Origin: RGIG1681 sp045648025
Lineage (GTDB): Bacteria; Bacillota; Clostridia; Christensenellales; UBA1242
Direction: 5' to 3'
DNA length: 64,000 nt
Assembly (NCBI GenBank): GCA_045648025.1
Contig: JAZRNH010000063.1
Span: 1-64,000, forward strand
Shown: piece by piece, positions 50,188 to 58,867 of the stretch
Position numbering within the stretch: position 1 is the first letter of the stretch
Layout of the letters: the number at the start of each line of letters is the position of its first letter
The notes under the pieces: model-generated
Seen by the model: only the letters and a program-made list of their open reading frames with translations
What the model was told of the DNA's origin: nothing
The model's database searches: none
Translations under genes and position numbers: made by a program

Positions 50188-50216
50188 CAATGTTAGTTTA
50201 TAAAGGAGAGATATTT

Positions 50217-50714
50217 ATGATTAGTTTAATTTGTGCTGAAGGTTCAAAAACTAGTTCAATCGTTGTTTATGGTATTTTGATTTTAGTTTTGGTTGCTATG
50301 CTTGTTCTTCCATATTTCACACAAAAGAAAAAGAGTCAAGAATTTGCTCAAATGCTTGAATCTATGAAAGTTGGTGATTTGGTTAAAACTGCTGGTGGCA
50401 TCATTGGTAAAATTACAAAAATCACAGACAAAGGTGACATTAAAACTGTTATTTTAGAAACAGGTTCAAAAACAGAAAAATCTTACATGGAATTTGATAT
50501 GGCAATGATTTACTGTGTTTTGAAATCAACAAAAGCTAACGAAGAAACTGTTGAAGAAAAAGTTGAAACCGTTGAAGCTGTTGAAGTTGTTGAAGAACCA
50601 AAAACAGAAGAAGTTGTTGAAAAAACTGTTGAAGAAAAGAAACCAGCTGCTAAAAAAGCAACTGCAAAAAAGACAACAGCTAAGAAAACAACAACAAAAA
50701 AATCTTCAAAATAA
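50217..50714 (+). CDS. yajC: Preprotein translocase subunit YajC with Lys/Thr-rich tail
   Basis: A 165-residue YajC, accessory to SecDF. One membrane helix (residues about 12-35) ends in FTQKKKSQEFAQMLESMKVG, followed by DLVKTAGGIIGKITKITDKG, the YajC signature. The usual protein ends near residue 110; here a further stretch of Glu/Val and then KKATAKKTTAKKTTTKKSSK follows, resembling the SecF tail. ATG 50217 has AAGGAG upstream; a 13-residue extension overlaps the promoter. Confidence 0.93.
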   Translation: MISLICAEGSKTSSIVVYGILILVLVAMLVLPYFTQKKKSQEFAQMLESMKVGDLVKTAGGIIGKITKITDKGDIKTVILETGSKTEKSYMEFDMAMIYCVLKSTKANEETVEEKVETVEAVEVVEEPKTEEVVEKTVEEKKPAAKKATAKKTTAKKTTTKKSSK

Positions 50715-50723
50715 AAAATTAAA

Positions 50724-50748
50724 GGCGACGAAAAAGTCGTCTTTTTTT
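50724..50748 (+). terminator. Terminator after yajC
   Basis: GGCGAC and GTCGTC arms then seven T. Confidence 0.85.
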
Positions 50749-50805
50749 GTTTCTCAAAAAAGTAATATTTTCAATTTGATTTAAATATATTTAACTATAA
50801 AGAGG

Positions 50806-51207
50806 TTGAATATGTTTGGTAAAAGTTCTTCAAAATTTTTTAATAAAAATAGTATCTTTTTTGATTATTTAAAAGGCATTATTGTTGCAATGATGATTAG
50901 TTTAGGACTGATTTTGCTTCTTGCAGTTTCGTTTAAATGGGTAGATATCAATTCATCATATATTCCATTTATCACAATATTAATAAAAGCGGCAAGTGTT
51001 GTTATTGGATCAATTATTGCAATTAAAGGTTCATCAAAGGGGTTAGTTAAAGGTGCTTTGTTTGGAGTCATTTATATAGCATTTGCATTTATTGTTTTCT
51101 CAGGTTTATCTGGTGAATTTTCATTGAATTTGTCATTTGGCTTAGATTTAATTTCAGCCGCAACTCTCGGTGGTTTAGTTGGAATTGTTAAGGTTAATAA
51201 AAGTTAA
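50806..51207 (+). CDS. TIGR04086-type small membrane protein
   Basis: A 133-residue protein with four membrane helices in two pairs. The family, which usually follows yajC in clostridia, is recognised by KGIIVAMMISLGLILLLAVS, the AASVVIGSIIAIKGSSKGLV block and AATLGGLVGIVKVN at the end. Its function is unknown. AGAGG lies eight bases upstream. Transcribed alone, with a terminator on either side. Confidence 0.8.
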   Translation: MNMFGKSSSKFFNKNSIFFDYLKGIIVAMMISLGLILLLAVSFKWVDINSSYIPFITILIKAASVVIGSIIAIKGSSKGLVKGALFGVIYIAFAFIVFSGLSGEFSLNLSFGLDLISAATLGGLVGIVKVNKS

Positions 51208-51218
51208 AAATTTAAAAA

Positions 51219-51250
51219 GCATCAAATTTGATATTTTGATGCTTTTTTTT
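51219..51250 (+). terminator. Terminator after the TIGR04086 gene
   Basis: GCATCAAA and TTTGATGC arms then eight T. Confidence 0.9.
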
Positions 51251-51303
51251 GTGAAAATATGGTTATAAAAGTGACAAATTTGCTAAATATTTTTTATAAC
51301 AGA

Positions 51304-51333
51304 TTGACGAACTTGGGTGTTATGTTATATAAT
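51304..51333 (+). promoter_or_regulatory. secDF promoter
   Basis: TTGACG (51304-51309), 18 bases, TATAAT (51328-51333). Confidence 0.7.
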
Positions 51334-51364
51334 AATCGCGATTATAATATAAGGAAATTTATCA

Positions 51365-52729
51365 ATGAAAAAATTTAACAAAACCACAGCTATTGTTTTA
51401 TCAGTTATTATGAGTGTTGTTTTAGTAGTTGGTCTCATTTTCACATTTATTCCAATGAATTTTGGAACAAAGAAATGGGAATCTTTTTCTAACTCAATCA
51501 GTTTTTCATCTGATTTAACTGGCGGCTTATACGGCGAATTTAATATCAAAACAGAAAATGCTTCAAGCAAAGATATCGTTTCTTCAATGGAAAAGATTAA
51601 TGATGTTTTTGAGGGTGCAGGTTACAAAAATATTAATGTTTATTCAATTGGCGGAAAGAAAATTAGAGTTGAGGCAGGAAACTCAAAATCAAGCAGAACT
51701 TATGCTGAAACTTACAACAAAATTGCTAGTCTTGGTGCTGGTGCTTTTTCGCTTAGAACAACTTATGAACTTGAAGAAAAAACAATTTCAGTTTTAGGAA
51801 AAGATACAGTTAAAGGTGTTGATGTTTACACAAACAACAATATCAACTATATGTCTATTAAATTTAACAAAGAAGGCGAAAAACAATATCAAGAACTTTG
51901 TGAAAAGGCTGAATCTGGATCAATTTATATTGCACTTGGCGATTATGCTCAACAAATTTCAATTTCTGGTGTTCAAACATACAAAGAGTTCACTCTTTCT
52001 GATGAGGATTATGAAAACCTTATGCAACTCAAAGACAATGTTGTTCTTGGTTGTATGAAGATTGAACTTGATGCTTCATCTGCAAAAATTGGAACAATGT
52101 CTGCAAGTTTGTCAGCTGGTGAAGGTTCGTCAAACATTCACGATGCATCTTATGCTTCAAGCACAGCATTTATTTTAATGATGGTTGCAGTTTTATCAGT
52201 TGTTGTTTTGATTATTGCATATTTTGCAGCAAGATTTGGATTATATTCAGTTTTGGCTGTTGTAACAATGCTTGTTAATGCTTGTTTGTTTATTATTGGA
52301 TTAAACTTGATTCCATCAGTTGAACTTGGTCTTTCTTCAGTTATTGCAATTGTTGTTGGAATCGCTATAATTTATACCTATGTTTACCTTTATGCAATCA
52401 ATGTTAAGAGTGAATATAATGCTGGTAAGTCACTTAATGCTTCACTTGAATCAGCATATAAAAAATCACTTCCAAGCACAATTATTGCAAATGTAGTTCT
52501 TTTTGCATCAGCACTTGCTCTTTTGGCATTTTCATTTGGTGAAATTGCCAGTGCAGCAGTTGTTCTTGCAATGTTTGCATTTTTAAGTTTGTTTACCAAC
52601 TTGCTCTTGGTTCCATTCTTAGTAAAAATTTGTATTTCATTTGGAAATTTTGGATTCAAATTGTTTATGCTTAAAAAGAGATTAGAATTTGGTTCATCAA
52701 CTGAAACTGATACAAAGGAGGCTGAATAA
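51365..52729 (+). CDS. secD: Protein translocase subunit SecD
   Basis: A 454-residue RND-type membrane protein that pulls exported proteins using proton force. The first helix is followed by DLTGGLYGEFNIKTE (the D1 motif, unusually with L-Y where others have G-x), a periplasmic P1 domain of about 200 residues, and a five-helix core starting near 258 with GLYSVLAVVTMLVNACLFII and VVGIAIIYTYVYLYAINVKS. Slightly divergent from standard SecD, but partner secF and nearby yajC confirm it. The stop lies one base before the secF ATG. Confidence 0.9.
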   Translation: MKKFNKTTAIVLSVIMSVVLVVGLIFTFIPMNFGTKKWESFSNSISFSSDLTGGLYGEFNIKTENASSKDIVSSMEKINDVFEGAGYKNINVYSIGGKKIRVEAGNSKSSRTYAETYNKIASLGAGAFSLRTTYELEEKTISVLGKDTVKGVDVYTNNNINYMSIKFNKEGEKQYQELCEKAESGSIYIALGDYAQQISISGVQTYKEFTLSDEDYENLMQLKDNVVLGCMKIELDASSAKIGTMSASLSAGEGSSNIHDASYASSTAFILMMVAVLSVVVLIIAYFAARFGLYSVLAVVTMLVNACLFIIGLNLIPSVELGLSSVIAIVVGIAIIYTYVYLYAINVKSEYNAGKSLNASLESAYKKSLPSTIIANVVLFASALALLAFSFGEIASAAVVLAMFAFLSLFTNLLLVPFLVKICISFGNFGFKLFMLKKRLEFGSSTETDTKEAE

Positions 52730-52730
52730 T

Positions 52731-53867
52731 ATGAAGACTAAAATGAAAAAATATCCACTTTGGATTAGTTTGGCAGTGTCTTGTGCACTTATTGTTGCTT
52801 CAATTTTTGTTTTAGCATTCTGCGGAATGAAAGTTGGAACTTCTCTTGGTGGTGGAAGCCAATTTGAAATTAATGTTCCACAAGTATCATATGATACAAA
52901 AGATATGGTTTCAGATGTTAAATCTGTTTTAAAAGATGAAGGTTTAACTTTTGATTCAGCATCTATTCAATACAAACCAGTTGCTGTTGATGTTGATGGA
53001 ACTTCAACAAAAGATATGCTTGTTGTAAAAATTACAGAAAGCAACATCTCTGACGAAAAAGAAGCAGCTGTTGTTCAAGCAATTGCTGAAAAATTGCAAA
53101 TTCCTGCAACTTATGTTTCATCAATTGAAAACATTACTGCACTCACAACAGGAAACAGTGTTTTAAAACTTGGCATTGCAATTGCAATCATCGCTGCAGC
53201 TCTCTTTGTGTTTGCTTGGGTAAGATATGATGTTATTGCTGGTCTTACATTTATTATTTCATTCTTGCATAATATCATCGTTTATTTAGCAGTTGTTATT
53301 GTTACAAGACTTGAACTCAATCTTGCAGCAATTGTTTCAACATTTATCTTAACACTTGTTATGAATGTTGTTTTAATTCATATTTTTGAAAAATATAGAG
53401 TTGAATCAAGACTTCATGTGGCAGATGGCAGAACAATTTCTGAAAAGATGATTGATTCTGAAAAATCAGCAATCAAGCCATTCTTGATTTTATTGGTTGC
53501 ATTTGTTGTTGCTGTTTTAATGATGTTGTTTGTTCCAGCAACTGTTGTTAAGTTTATTGCACTCAATATTATTGTTGCATTAGTTGTTACTGCATATACA
53601 ACAATTATTGTTGCTCCAGCTTCTTATGTTGCAATTTCTGAATTTATTTATGTTAAGAGAAAGGCTGTTCTTAGCAGAAATGATACAGTTAATAAAGCAA
53701 TTCAAAAGAAAATTAAAAAGAGCAAAGCAAAAGCTGCAAAAAAATTAGAAGAAACAACTGTTGAAGAAAAAACAGAAGTTAAAGAAGAAAAAGTTGAAGA
53801 AAAGAAGCCAGTTGCAAAAAAGACAACAGCTAAAAAAACCTCAACAAAAAAATCTTCAAAGAAATAA
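52731..53867 (+). CDS. secF: Protein translocase subunit SecF with Lys/Thr-rich tail
   Basis: A 378-residue partner of SecD. First helix, then GTSLGGGSQFEINVPQ (the SecF GG motif), a small periplasmic domain, and five helices with VRYDVIAGLTFIISFLHNII and FILTLVMNVVLIHIFEKYRV. After residue 320 comes a Lys-rich cytoplasmic tail of about 60 residues ending AKKTTAKKTSTKKSSKK, nearly the same as the YajC tail. ATG 52731 is chosen: AAAGGAGG lies ten bases upstream, inside the end of secD. A terminator follows. Confidence 0.93.
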   Translation: MKTKMKKYPLWISLAVSCALIVASIFVLAFCGMKVGTSLGGGSQFEINVPQVSYDTKDMVSDVKSVLKDEGLTFDSASIQYKPVAVDVDGTSTKDMLVVKITESNISDEKEAAVVQAIAEKLQIPATYVSSIENITALTTGNSVLKLGIAIAIIAAALFVFAWVRYDVIAGLTFIISFLHNIIVYLAVVIVTRLELNLAAIVSTFILTLVMNVVLIHIFEKYRVESRLHVADGRTISEKMIDSEKSAIKPFLILLVAFVVAVLMMLFVPATVVKFIALNIIVALVVTAYTTIIVAPASYVAISEFIYVKRKAVLSRNDTVNKAIQKKIKKSKAKAAKKLEETTVEEKTEVKEEKVEEKKPVAKKTTAKKTSTKKSSKK

Positions 53868-53879
53868 AAGTATATAAAA

Positions 53880-53908
53880 ATGAGTGAATTTTCACTCATT
53901 TTTTTTGG
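53880..53908 (+). terminator. Terminator after secF
   Basis: ATGAGTGAA and TTCACTCAT arms then eight T. Confidence 0.9.
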
Positions 53909-53934
53909 TTTTAAACGAAGTTAAAAAATATAGT

Positions 53935-53963
53935 TTGATTTTTGAAGTCGCTTGTGATAGAAT
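53935..53963 (+). promoter_or_regulatory. recJ operon promoter
   Basis: TTGATT (53935-53940), 17 bases, extended -10 TGATAGAAT (TAGAAT 53958-53963). Confidence 0.75.
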
Positions 53964-53991
53964 TTTCTTAAATTATAGTGGAATATTGTTT

Positions 53992-56274
53992 ATGAAATTA
54001 TCGGACAAAAGATTGATTGAGTTTTTAGAAACTCGAAACAAAGGGAAAAATTTTGATTTAGAAAAATATTTAAATCCATCTGAAAAAGATTTAAGACCAG
54101 CTGAAAAACTAAAAAATATAGATAAAGCAGTTGAAAAAATTAAGACTGCAATTTCTGAAAATAAAAAGATTTTAGTTTATGGCGACTATGATTCAGATGG
54201 AATTTGTTCAAGCACAATTTTATATTTATATTTTAAATCTGTAGGTGCAGATGTTTCTGTTTTTATTCCAAACAGATTTGAAAATGGTTATGGCATTTCT
54301 GTTGATGCCATTGAAGAGATTGTGACTGAATATAATCCAGATCTTATTGTTACAGTAGATCTTGGAATCACTGCAATTGAAGAAGTTGAAATATTAAAAC
54401 AAGAGGGAATTGATATTGTTATCACAGACCATCATATTCCACTTGATGAGATTCCTGATGCTATTGTTGTTGACCCAAAACTTGAAAGCGATTATGGTTT
54501 TGATGCACTTTGCGGTGCAGGTGTTGCAATGAAACTTGTTGAAGCTCTTGCAGGAAGAGAAGTGGCTAACAAATATCTTGATTTGGCTGCGGTTGCGACT
54601 GTCGGCGATATTGTTCCGCTTGTTGATGAAAATAGGGCAATTGCCAAACTTGGTATTGATAGAATCAATAGTGGGAACTGTTTAAAGAGCATTTCATTTA
54701 TGCTTAAAAAGTTGGAGTTTGAAAAAATAAACTCAACAGATATTAGCTTTAAAATTGTTCCACGACTTAATGCTTGTGGAAGAATGGATAATGCAATCAA
54801 GGTTTTTGAGTTTTTAATAGAAACTGATGATAAACTTTTGGAAGAAAAGTTTGCAGAAATTGACGGTGACAACACTCTTAGACTTGCATCAATCGACAAA
54901 GGAAACAAAATGATTGATAAGCAACTTGAATTATATGACAGCAAAGAACCATCACTTTTAATTAAAGGTGATTTTCATGAAGGTATTATTGGAATTTTAG
55001 CATCAAGAGTTTGTCATGAATTTAATAAACCGGCAATTATTTTTACAAAAACAGAAGATGGCACACTTAAAGGTAGTGGAAGAAGTATTGATGAAATTGA
55101 TATTCATACAATAATTTCTGAAATGTCTGATATTTTGGTTAATTTTGGTGGTCACAAAATGGCTATTGGTGTTGAAATTGAAGAGTCTTCTTTTGATGAG
55201 TTTAAGAGAATTTTTAATTCAAAAATTCAAGAAATTTCTAATGAAAACACATTTTTGATTAATAATTGTAAGTATGATATTGAAATTTTTGAAGAAGATT
55301 TAACCGAAGAGTTTTATAAACAATTTTCACTTTTAGATCCATTTGGTTGTGAAAATGAAAAGCCAATTTTAGCAATAAAACAAACAGCGACAATTGTTGA
55401 ACCAATGAGTGAAAAAGTATTTAAACATTACAGATGTTTCACCAAAAAAAACACTCCGCTTGTAAGTTTTAACTATTATAAACTTGCAGACTTGTCAAAG
55501 TCGGAAAGCGAAAAATTGTTTATTGTTGAACTTGGTGAAAATAGTTATAAAGGTAAAACTAAATTATCTGTTTTAAACCGCGGTGTTCAACTCTTGGAAG
55601 CGAATTTTGATGGGTTTGAAAAAGTTGATTATTTGTCTTCACTTTACAACAAATATTATTCAATTATGGATTTCAATAACAAAGAAAATTATCATATTTA
55701 TAGTGATGTTAAAACCATTATAAATGAAAAGTTCTTATCTTCAAATTATGGAACAATGATTGTGGCTTCAACCAGCGATGATTTAAAGATTATAAAAGAA
55801 CTTGGGTTTGAAAAATATATTGCAACAAATCCGATTAAAAATGGGCAAAATGTTGTTGTTGCAAATCCAAAACAAATATATAATATATCTGATGTAAATG
55901 GTTATAAAAATATAATCTTTTTGCACAAAAATTTTGATGAAGAACATTTGTATTTTTCACAAAAGGTTGCTGTGTTTGAACCTGATAAAATTACTGCAAA
56001 TAATGCTCAAATTTCAAAAGATAGGGCGGTCTTCGCAAAGTGCTATAATTTGATTTCAAACTTTAAAGAATTAAAAGCTAATGATGAAATTGATTTAGCA
56101 ACAAAATTGTCACTTAAATCTGCAGAAATAACTGCAGAACAAATATTGTTTTCAATGATTGTGTTTATGGAATTAAATTTCATAGAGTTTGATGAAACAT
56201 TAAATCAAATTCAATTGTTAAAGTCGAAAAAAATGGAACTTGCTTCCTCAAAATTTTATAATGTGGTGGAGTAA
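53992..56274 (+). CDS. recJ: Single-strand-DNA exonuclease RecJ
   Basis: A 760-residue 5'-3' exonuclease of the DHH family. Catalytic motifs: VYGDYDSDGICSSTILYLYF (motif I), VTVDLGITA, DHHIPLDEIPDAIVVDPK (DHH), and the DHHA1 GSGRSIDEIDIHTIISEM with FGGHKMAIGVEIE. An OB-fold follows; the last 200 residues (from about 550) are a divergent C-terminal domain found in Firmicute RecJ. Start is at ATG 53992 with a weak GGA; a longer in-frame reading overlaps the promoter. rel follows two bases after its stop. Confidence 0.94.
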   Translation: MKLSDKRLIEFLETRNKGKNFDLEKYLNPSEKDLRPAEKLKNIDKAVEKIKTAISENKKILVYGDYDSDGICSSTILYLYFKSVGADVSVFIPNRFENGYGISVDAIEEIVTEYNPDLIVTVDLGITAIEEVEILKQEGIDIVITDHHIPLDEIPDAIVVDPKLESDYGFDALCGAGVAMKLVEALAGREVANKYLDLAAVATVGDIVPLVDENRAIAKLGIDRINSGNCLKSISFMLKKLEFEKINSTDISFKIVPRLNACGRMDNAIKVFEFLIETDDKLLEEKFAEIDGDNTLRLASIDKGNKMIDKQLELYDSKEPSLLIKGDFHEGIIGILASRVCHEFNKPAIIFTKTEDGTLKGSGRSIDEIDIHTIISEMSDILVNFGGHKMAIGVEIEESSFDEFKRIFNSKIQEISNENTFLINNCKYDIEIFEEDLTEEFYKQFSLLDPFGCENEKPILAIKQTATIVEPMSEKVFKHYRCFTKKNTPLVSFNYYKLADLSKSESEKLFIVELGENSYKGKTKLSVLNRGVQLLEANFDGFEKVDYLSSLYNKYYSIMDFNNKENYHIYSDVKTIINEKFLSSNYGTMIVASTSDDLKIIKELGFEKYIATNPIKNGQNVVVANPKQIYNISDVNGYKNIIFLHKNFDEEHLYFSQKVAVFEPDKITANNAQISKDRAVFAKCYNLISNFKELKANDEIDLATKLSLKSAEITAEQILFSMIVFMELNFIEFDETLNQIQLLKSKKMELASSKFYNVVE

Positions 56275-56276
56275 TT

Positions 56277-58382
56277 ATGGTTGTTTTAAAAGATGATTTT
56301 ATTTCAAGTGTTAAAGTTAATTATCCAAAAACAGCAAACAAAATTATTGCGGCTTATGAGTTTGCTGCAGCTGCTCATGAAAATATAAAGAGAAAAAGTG
56401 GTGAACCATATATTATTCACCCTCTTTCTGTTGCAAAAATTTTGATTGACAATGATATGGACTATGCAACCATTATGGCAGGTCTTTTGCATGATGTTGT
56501 TGAGGATACTGAATATACAACAGAAGATATTAGAAAAATGTTTGGAAGCACTGTTGCAAAGCTTGTTGATGGGGTAACAAAAATTAATAGCATTGACTAT
56601 GGTTCAACTGAAAACATTGAAGCTGATAGTATGAAACGATTAATTATTGCTATGGGAAATGATATTAGAGTTATTTTTATCAAACTTGCAGATAGGCTTC
56701 ACAATATGAGAACTATTGAATTTTTAAGTCCAGAAAAGCAGAGAAAAATGGCTCTTGAAACCAAAGAAATATTTATTCCTATTGCAGAAATTATTGGAAT
56801 TAGAAAAGTTCGTTCTGAGCTTCAAAATTTGGTTTTAAAATGTTTAGAACCAGAAAAATTTGCAGCAATAAAAACTGAATTTGATGCAAAGTATGCAAAA
56901 AAAGAAAAGAAAATCAAAGAATTGCAATTAAGTTTGGTTAAAACATTAAAAGATGTTGGAATTGTGTCATCAATTTCTGCTTGGCCTGAGCATTATTATT
57001 CAATTTACAAAAAACAAAATTCTCAAGGAATAGGCAAAATTTATGGCTTGATTTTGTTTAGAATTATTGTTCCAAATGAAATGGATTGTTATAAGGCTTT
57101 TGGTGTGATTCACAAAAATTTTAGTCCGCTTCCAAATCAAGTTCAAGACTTTATTGCTAGTCCAAAAGTTAATGGTTATAAATCACTTCAATCAACACTT
57201 GTGCTTCCTGAAAGCAATATTTCATTTAAGGTAATGATTAGAACTCCTGAAATGGATAAAGTTTGTGAGTATGGAATTGCATCACTTTGGCTTGATAAAG
57301 ACAATGATGACAAATTTGATAAAAGTTTTGAAAGTTATAACAAACTCAAAGAAATTGTTATGAATGAAAACACTGAATTTAACAATAATAGCACCAGTTT
57401 TATCAATGCAATTAAAAATGACCTTAATGTTAGTTCAACATGGGTGTTTACACCAAAGTTTAAACCTATTTGTTTGAATATTTCAAATCCAACAGTTATT
57501 GACTTTGCTTATGCACTTCACACAGACATTGGTCACAATGCATTAGCTGCGACAGTTAATGGCAAAAAGGTTTCACTTAAAACTGAACTTGTTTCTGGTG
57601 ATGTTGTTAATATTTTGGTAGCAGAAAAAGATAAAGCACCATCAAGAACTTGGCTTTCAATTGCAAAAACATCTCTAGCAAAAAAGAGAATTAGAGAATA
57701 CATCAACAAACATACCGTTTCAAAATATATCAAAAAGGGAAAAGATATACTTTCTGCCGAACTTGCAAAAATTAACCATGTGCTTGGTGATTTGGTTGCA
57801 AAGTTTGATGAAATTCAAACTGAATATAGCTTTTTGAGTTTGGAAGATATGTTTGCAAGTGTTGGTTATGATAGTATAACACCGGAACAACTTGTTGTGT
57901 TTGTTCGTGAAGAAGATGAATCAAAAGTGTGTGCAAAAACCGCTGCGGTTTTGGTTGAAGGCTCAAACAAGTTTTCAAGCATACTTTATCCAAGATGTTG
58001 TTCAGCAATTCCTGGTGATGATATTGTTGCGGTGCTTACAAAAAATAAAGTTGCAGTTCACACAGCTGATTGTCCGAATTTGAAAGATATTGACGAATCT
58101 AAAAAACTTAAAGCAGAGTGGAAAAACAACATTAAGCAAAAATTTATTGTTTCAATCAAAATCACAGCAAAAGACAAAGTTGGTTTTGCATCTGAACTTT
58201 TTGGAATTGTTTCAAATTTAAAATTCAATATAACAAGAATCACTGCAAGTCTTCCAAATGAAGATGAGTGTGAAATTGAAATCTCTGTTTCGCTCAAAAA
58301 TAGAGAAGAACTTAATCTTCTTGTTAAAACAATTGAAAAAATTAGGGGAGTAAAGTCGGTTTGCCGCTCTTGTGGTTCATAA
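56277..58382 (+). CDS. rel: Rel/SpoT-family protein, synthetase-site residues substituted
   Basis: Long RelA/SpoT homologue of 701 residues: HD hydrolase (1-180), synthetase-fold domain (about 200-340), TGS (about 395-450), helical region, zinc-finger domain (RCCSAIPGDD) and ACT. The hydrolase site looks intact: YIIHP, LLHDVVEDT (His72-Asp73), IKLADRLHNMRT. The synthetase signature is not: GRPKH reads AWPEH (236-239), the Mg-binding Asp of YDLxAxR is Gly257 in IYGLILFR, the catalytic Glu of EVQIRT is Lys318 in FKVMIRT, and YxSLHT has Gln for His. It probably only degrades (p)ppGpp. GGTGGAG upstream; coupled to recJ. Confidence 0.93.
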   Translation: MVVLKDDFISSVKVNYPKTANKIIAAYEFAAAAHENIKRKSGEPYIIHPLSVAKILIDNDMDYATIMAGLLHDVVEDTEYTTEDIRKMFGSTVAKLVDGVTKINSIDYGSTENIEADSMKRLIIAMGNDIRVIFIKLADRLHNMRTIEFLSPEKQRKMALETKEIFIPIAEIIGIRKVRSELQNLVLKCLEPEKFAAIKTEFDAKYAKKEKKIKELQLSLVKTLKDVGIVSSISAWPEHYYSIYKKQNSQGIGKIYGLILFRIIVPNEMDCYKAFGVIHKNFSPLPNQVQDFIASPKVNGYKSLQSTLVLPESNISFKVMIRTPEMDKVCEYGIASLWLDKDNDDKFDKSFESYNKLKEIVMNENTEFNNNSTSFINAIKNDLNVSSTWVFTPKFKPICLNISNPTVIDFAYALHTDIGHNALAATVNGKKVSLKTELVSGDVVNILVAEKDKAPSRTWLSIAKTSLAKKRIREYINKHTVSKYIKKGKDILSAELAKINHVLGDLVAKFDEIQTEYSFLSLEDMFASVGYDSITPEQLVVFVREEDESKVCAKTAAVLVEGSNKFSSILYPRCCSAIPGDDIVAVLTKNKVAVHTADCPNLKDIDESKKLKAEWKNNIKQKFIVSIKITAKDKVGFASELFGIVSNLKFNITRITASLPNEDECEIEISVSLKNREELNLLVKTIEKIRGVKSVCRSCGS

Positions 58383-58427
58383 TTGAAAGAAAATTTAGTT
58401 ATTTTCACATAAATTTTAATAAAACAC

Positions 58428-58456
58428 TTTACTTTTATAATTAAATATTATATACT
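58428..58456 (+). promoter_or_regulatory. rpsO promoter
   Basis: TTTACT (58428-58433), 17 bases, TATACT (58451-58456). Confidence 0.7.
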
Positions 58457-58470
58457 ATTGCCGTTACCGT

Positions 58471-58512
58471 TTGAGAGAGCTAAGTTTCTTTTTTCCGACT
58501 TAGATGGCTCAA
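58471..58512 (+). promoter_or_regulatory. rpsO leader hairpin (possible S15 site)
   Basis: TTGAG...CTAAGT pairs with ACTTAG...CTCAA around an internal loop and a T/C-rich terminal loop, about 30 bases before rpsO. S15 autoregulation through such leaders is known in several phyla; the fit here is by position and shape only. Confidence 0.45.
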
Positions 58513-58542
58513 AAACTGGTGAATTTATGATGGAGGAAAAAA

Positions 58543-58806
58543 ATGGATAAAGTTAGAAAGCAAGAAATTATCAAAGAATTTGCTACATCTGAGAACGATA
58601 CAGGTTCTCCATTCGTGCAAATTGCTATCCTTACTGAAAGAATCAACAACTTAACTAACTATCTTAAATCAAACAAGCAAGACTTCCACTCAAGAAGAGG
58701 TCTTATGCAACTTGTTGGTAGAAGAAGAGGTCTCCTTGAATATTTAAAGAAGACTGATCTTGAAGGATACAGAACTTTGATCGAAAAATTGAACATTAGA
58801 AAATAA
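58543..58806 (+). CDS. rpsO: Ribosomal protein uS15
   Basis: An 87-residue small-subunit protein. IIKEFATSENDTGSPFVQIA, ILTERINNLTNYLKSNKQDF, HSRRGLMQLVGRRRGLLEYL and the end LIEKLNIRK are canonical. GGAGG lies eight bases upstream. Precedes pnp as in most bacteria, with a hairpin between. Confidence 0.97.
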   Translation: MDKVRKQEIIKEFATSENDTGSPFVQIAILTERINNLTNYLKSNKQDFHSRRGLMQLVGRRRGLLEYLKKTDLEGYRTLIEKLNIRK

Positions 58807-58816
58807 TTGCAAAAAA

Positions 58817-58848
58817 GGGAGTGGGATTTTTTACCATTCCCATTTTTC
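58817..58848 (+). terminator. Hairpin between rpsO and pnp
   Basis: GGGAGTGG and CCATTCCC arms then ATTTTT: partial terminator or RNase processing site. Confidence 0.6.
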
Positions 58849-58867
58849 ATAAACAAAAGGAGAAATT

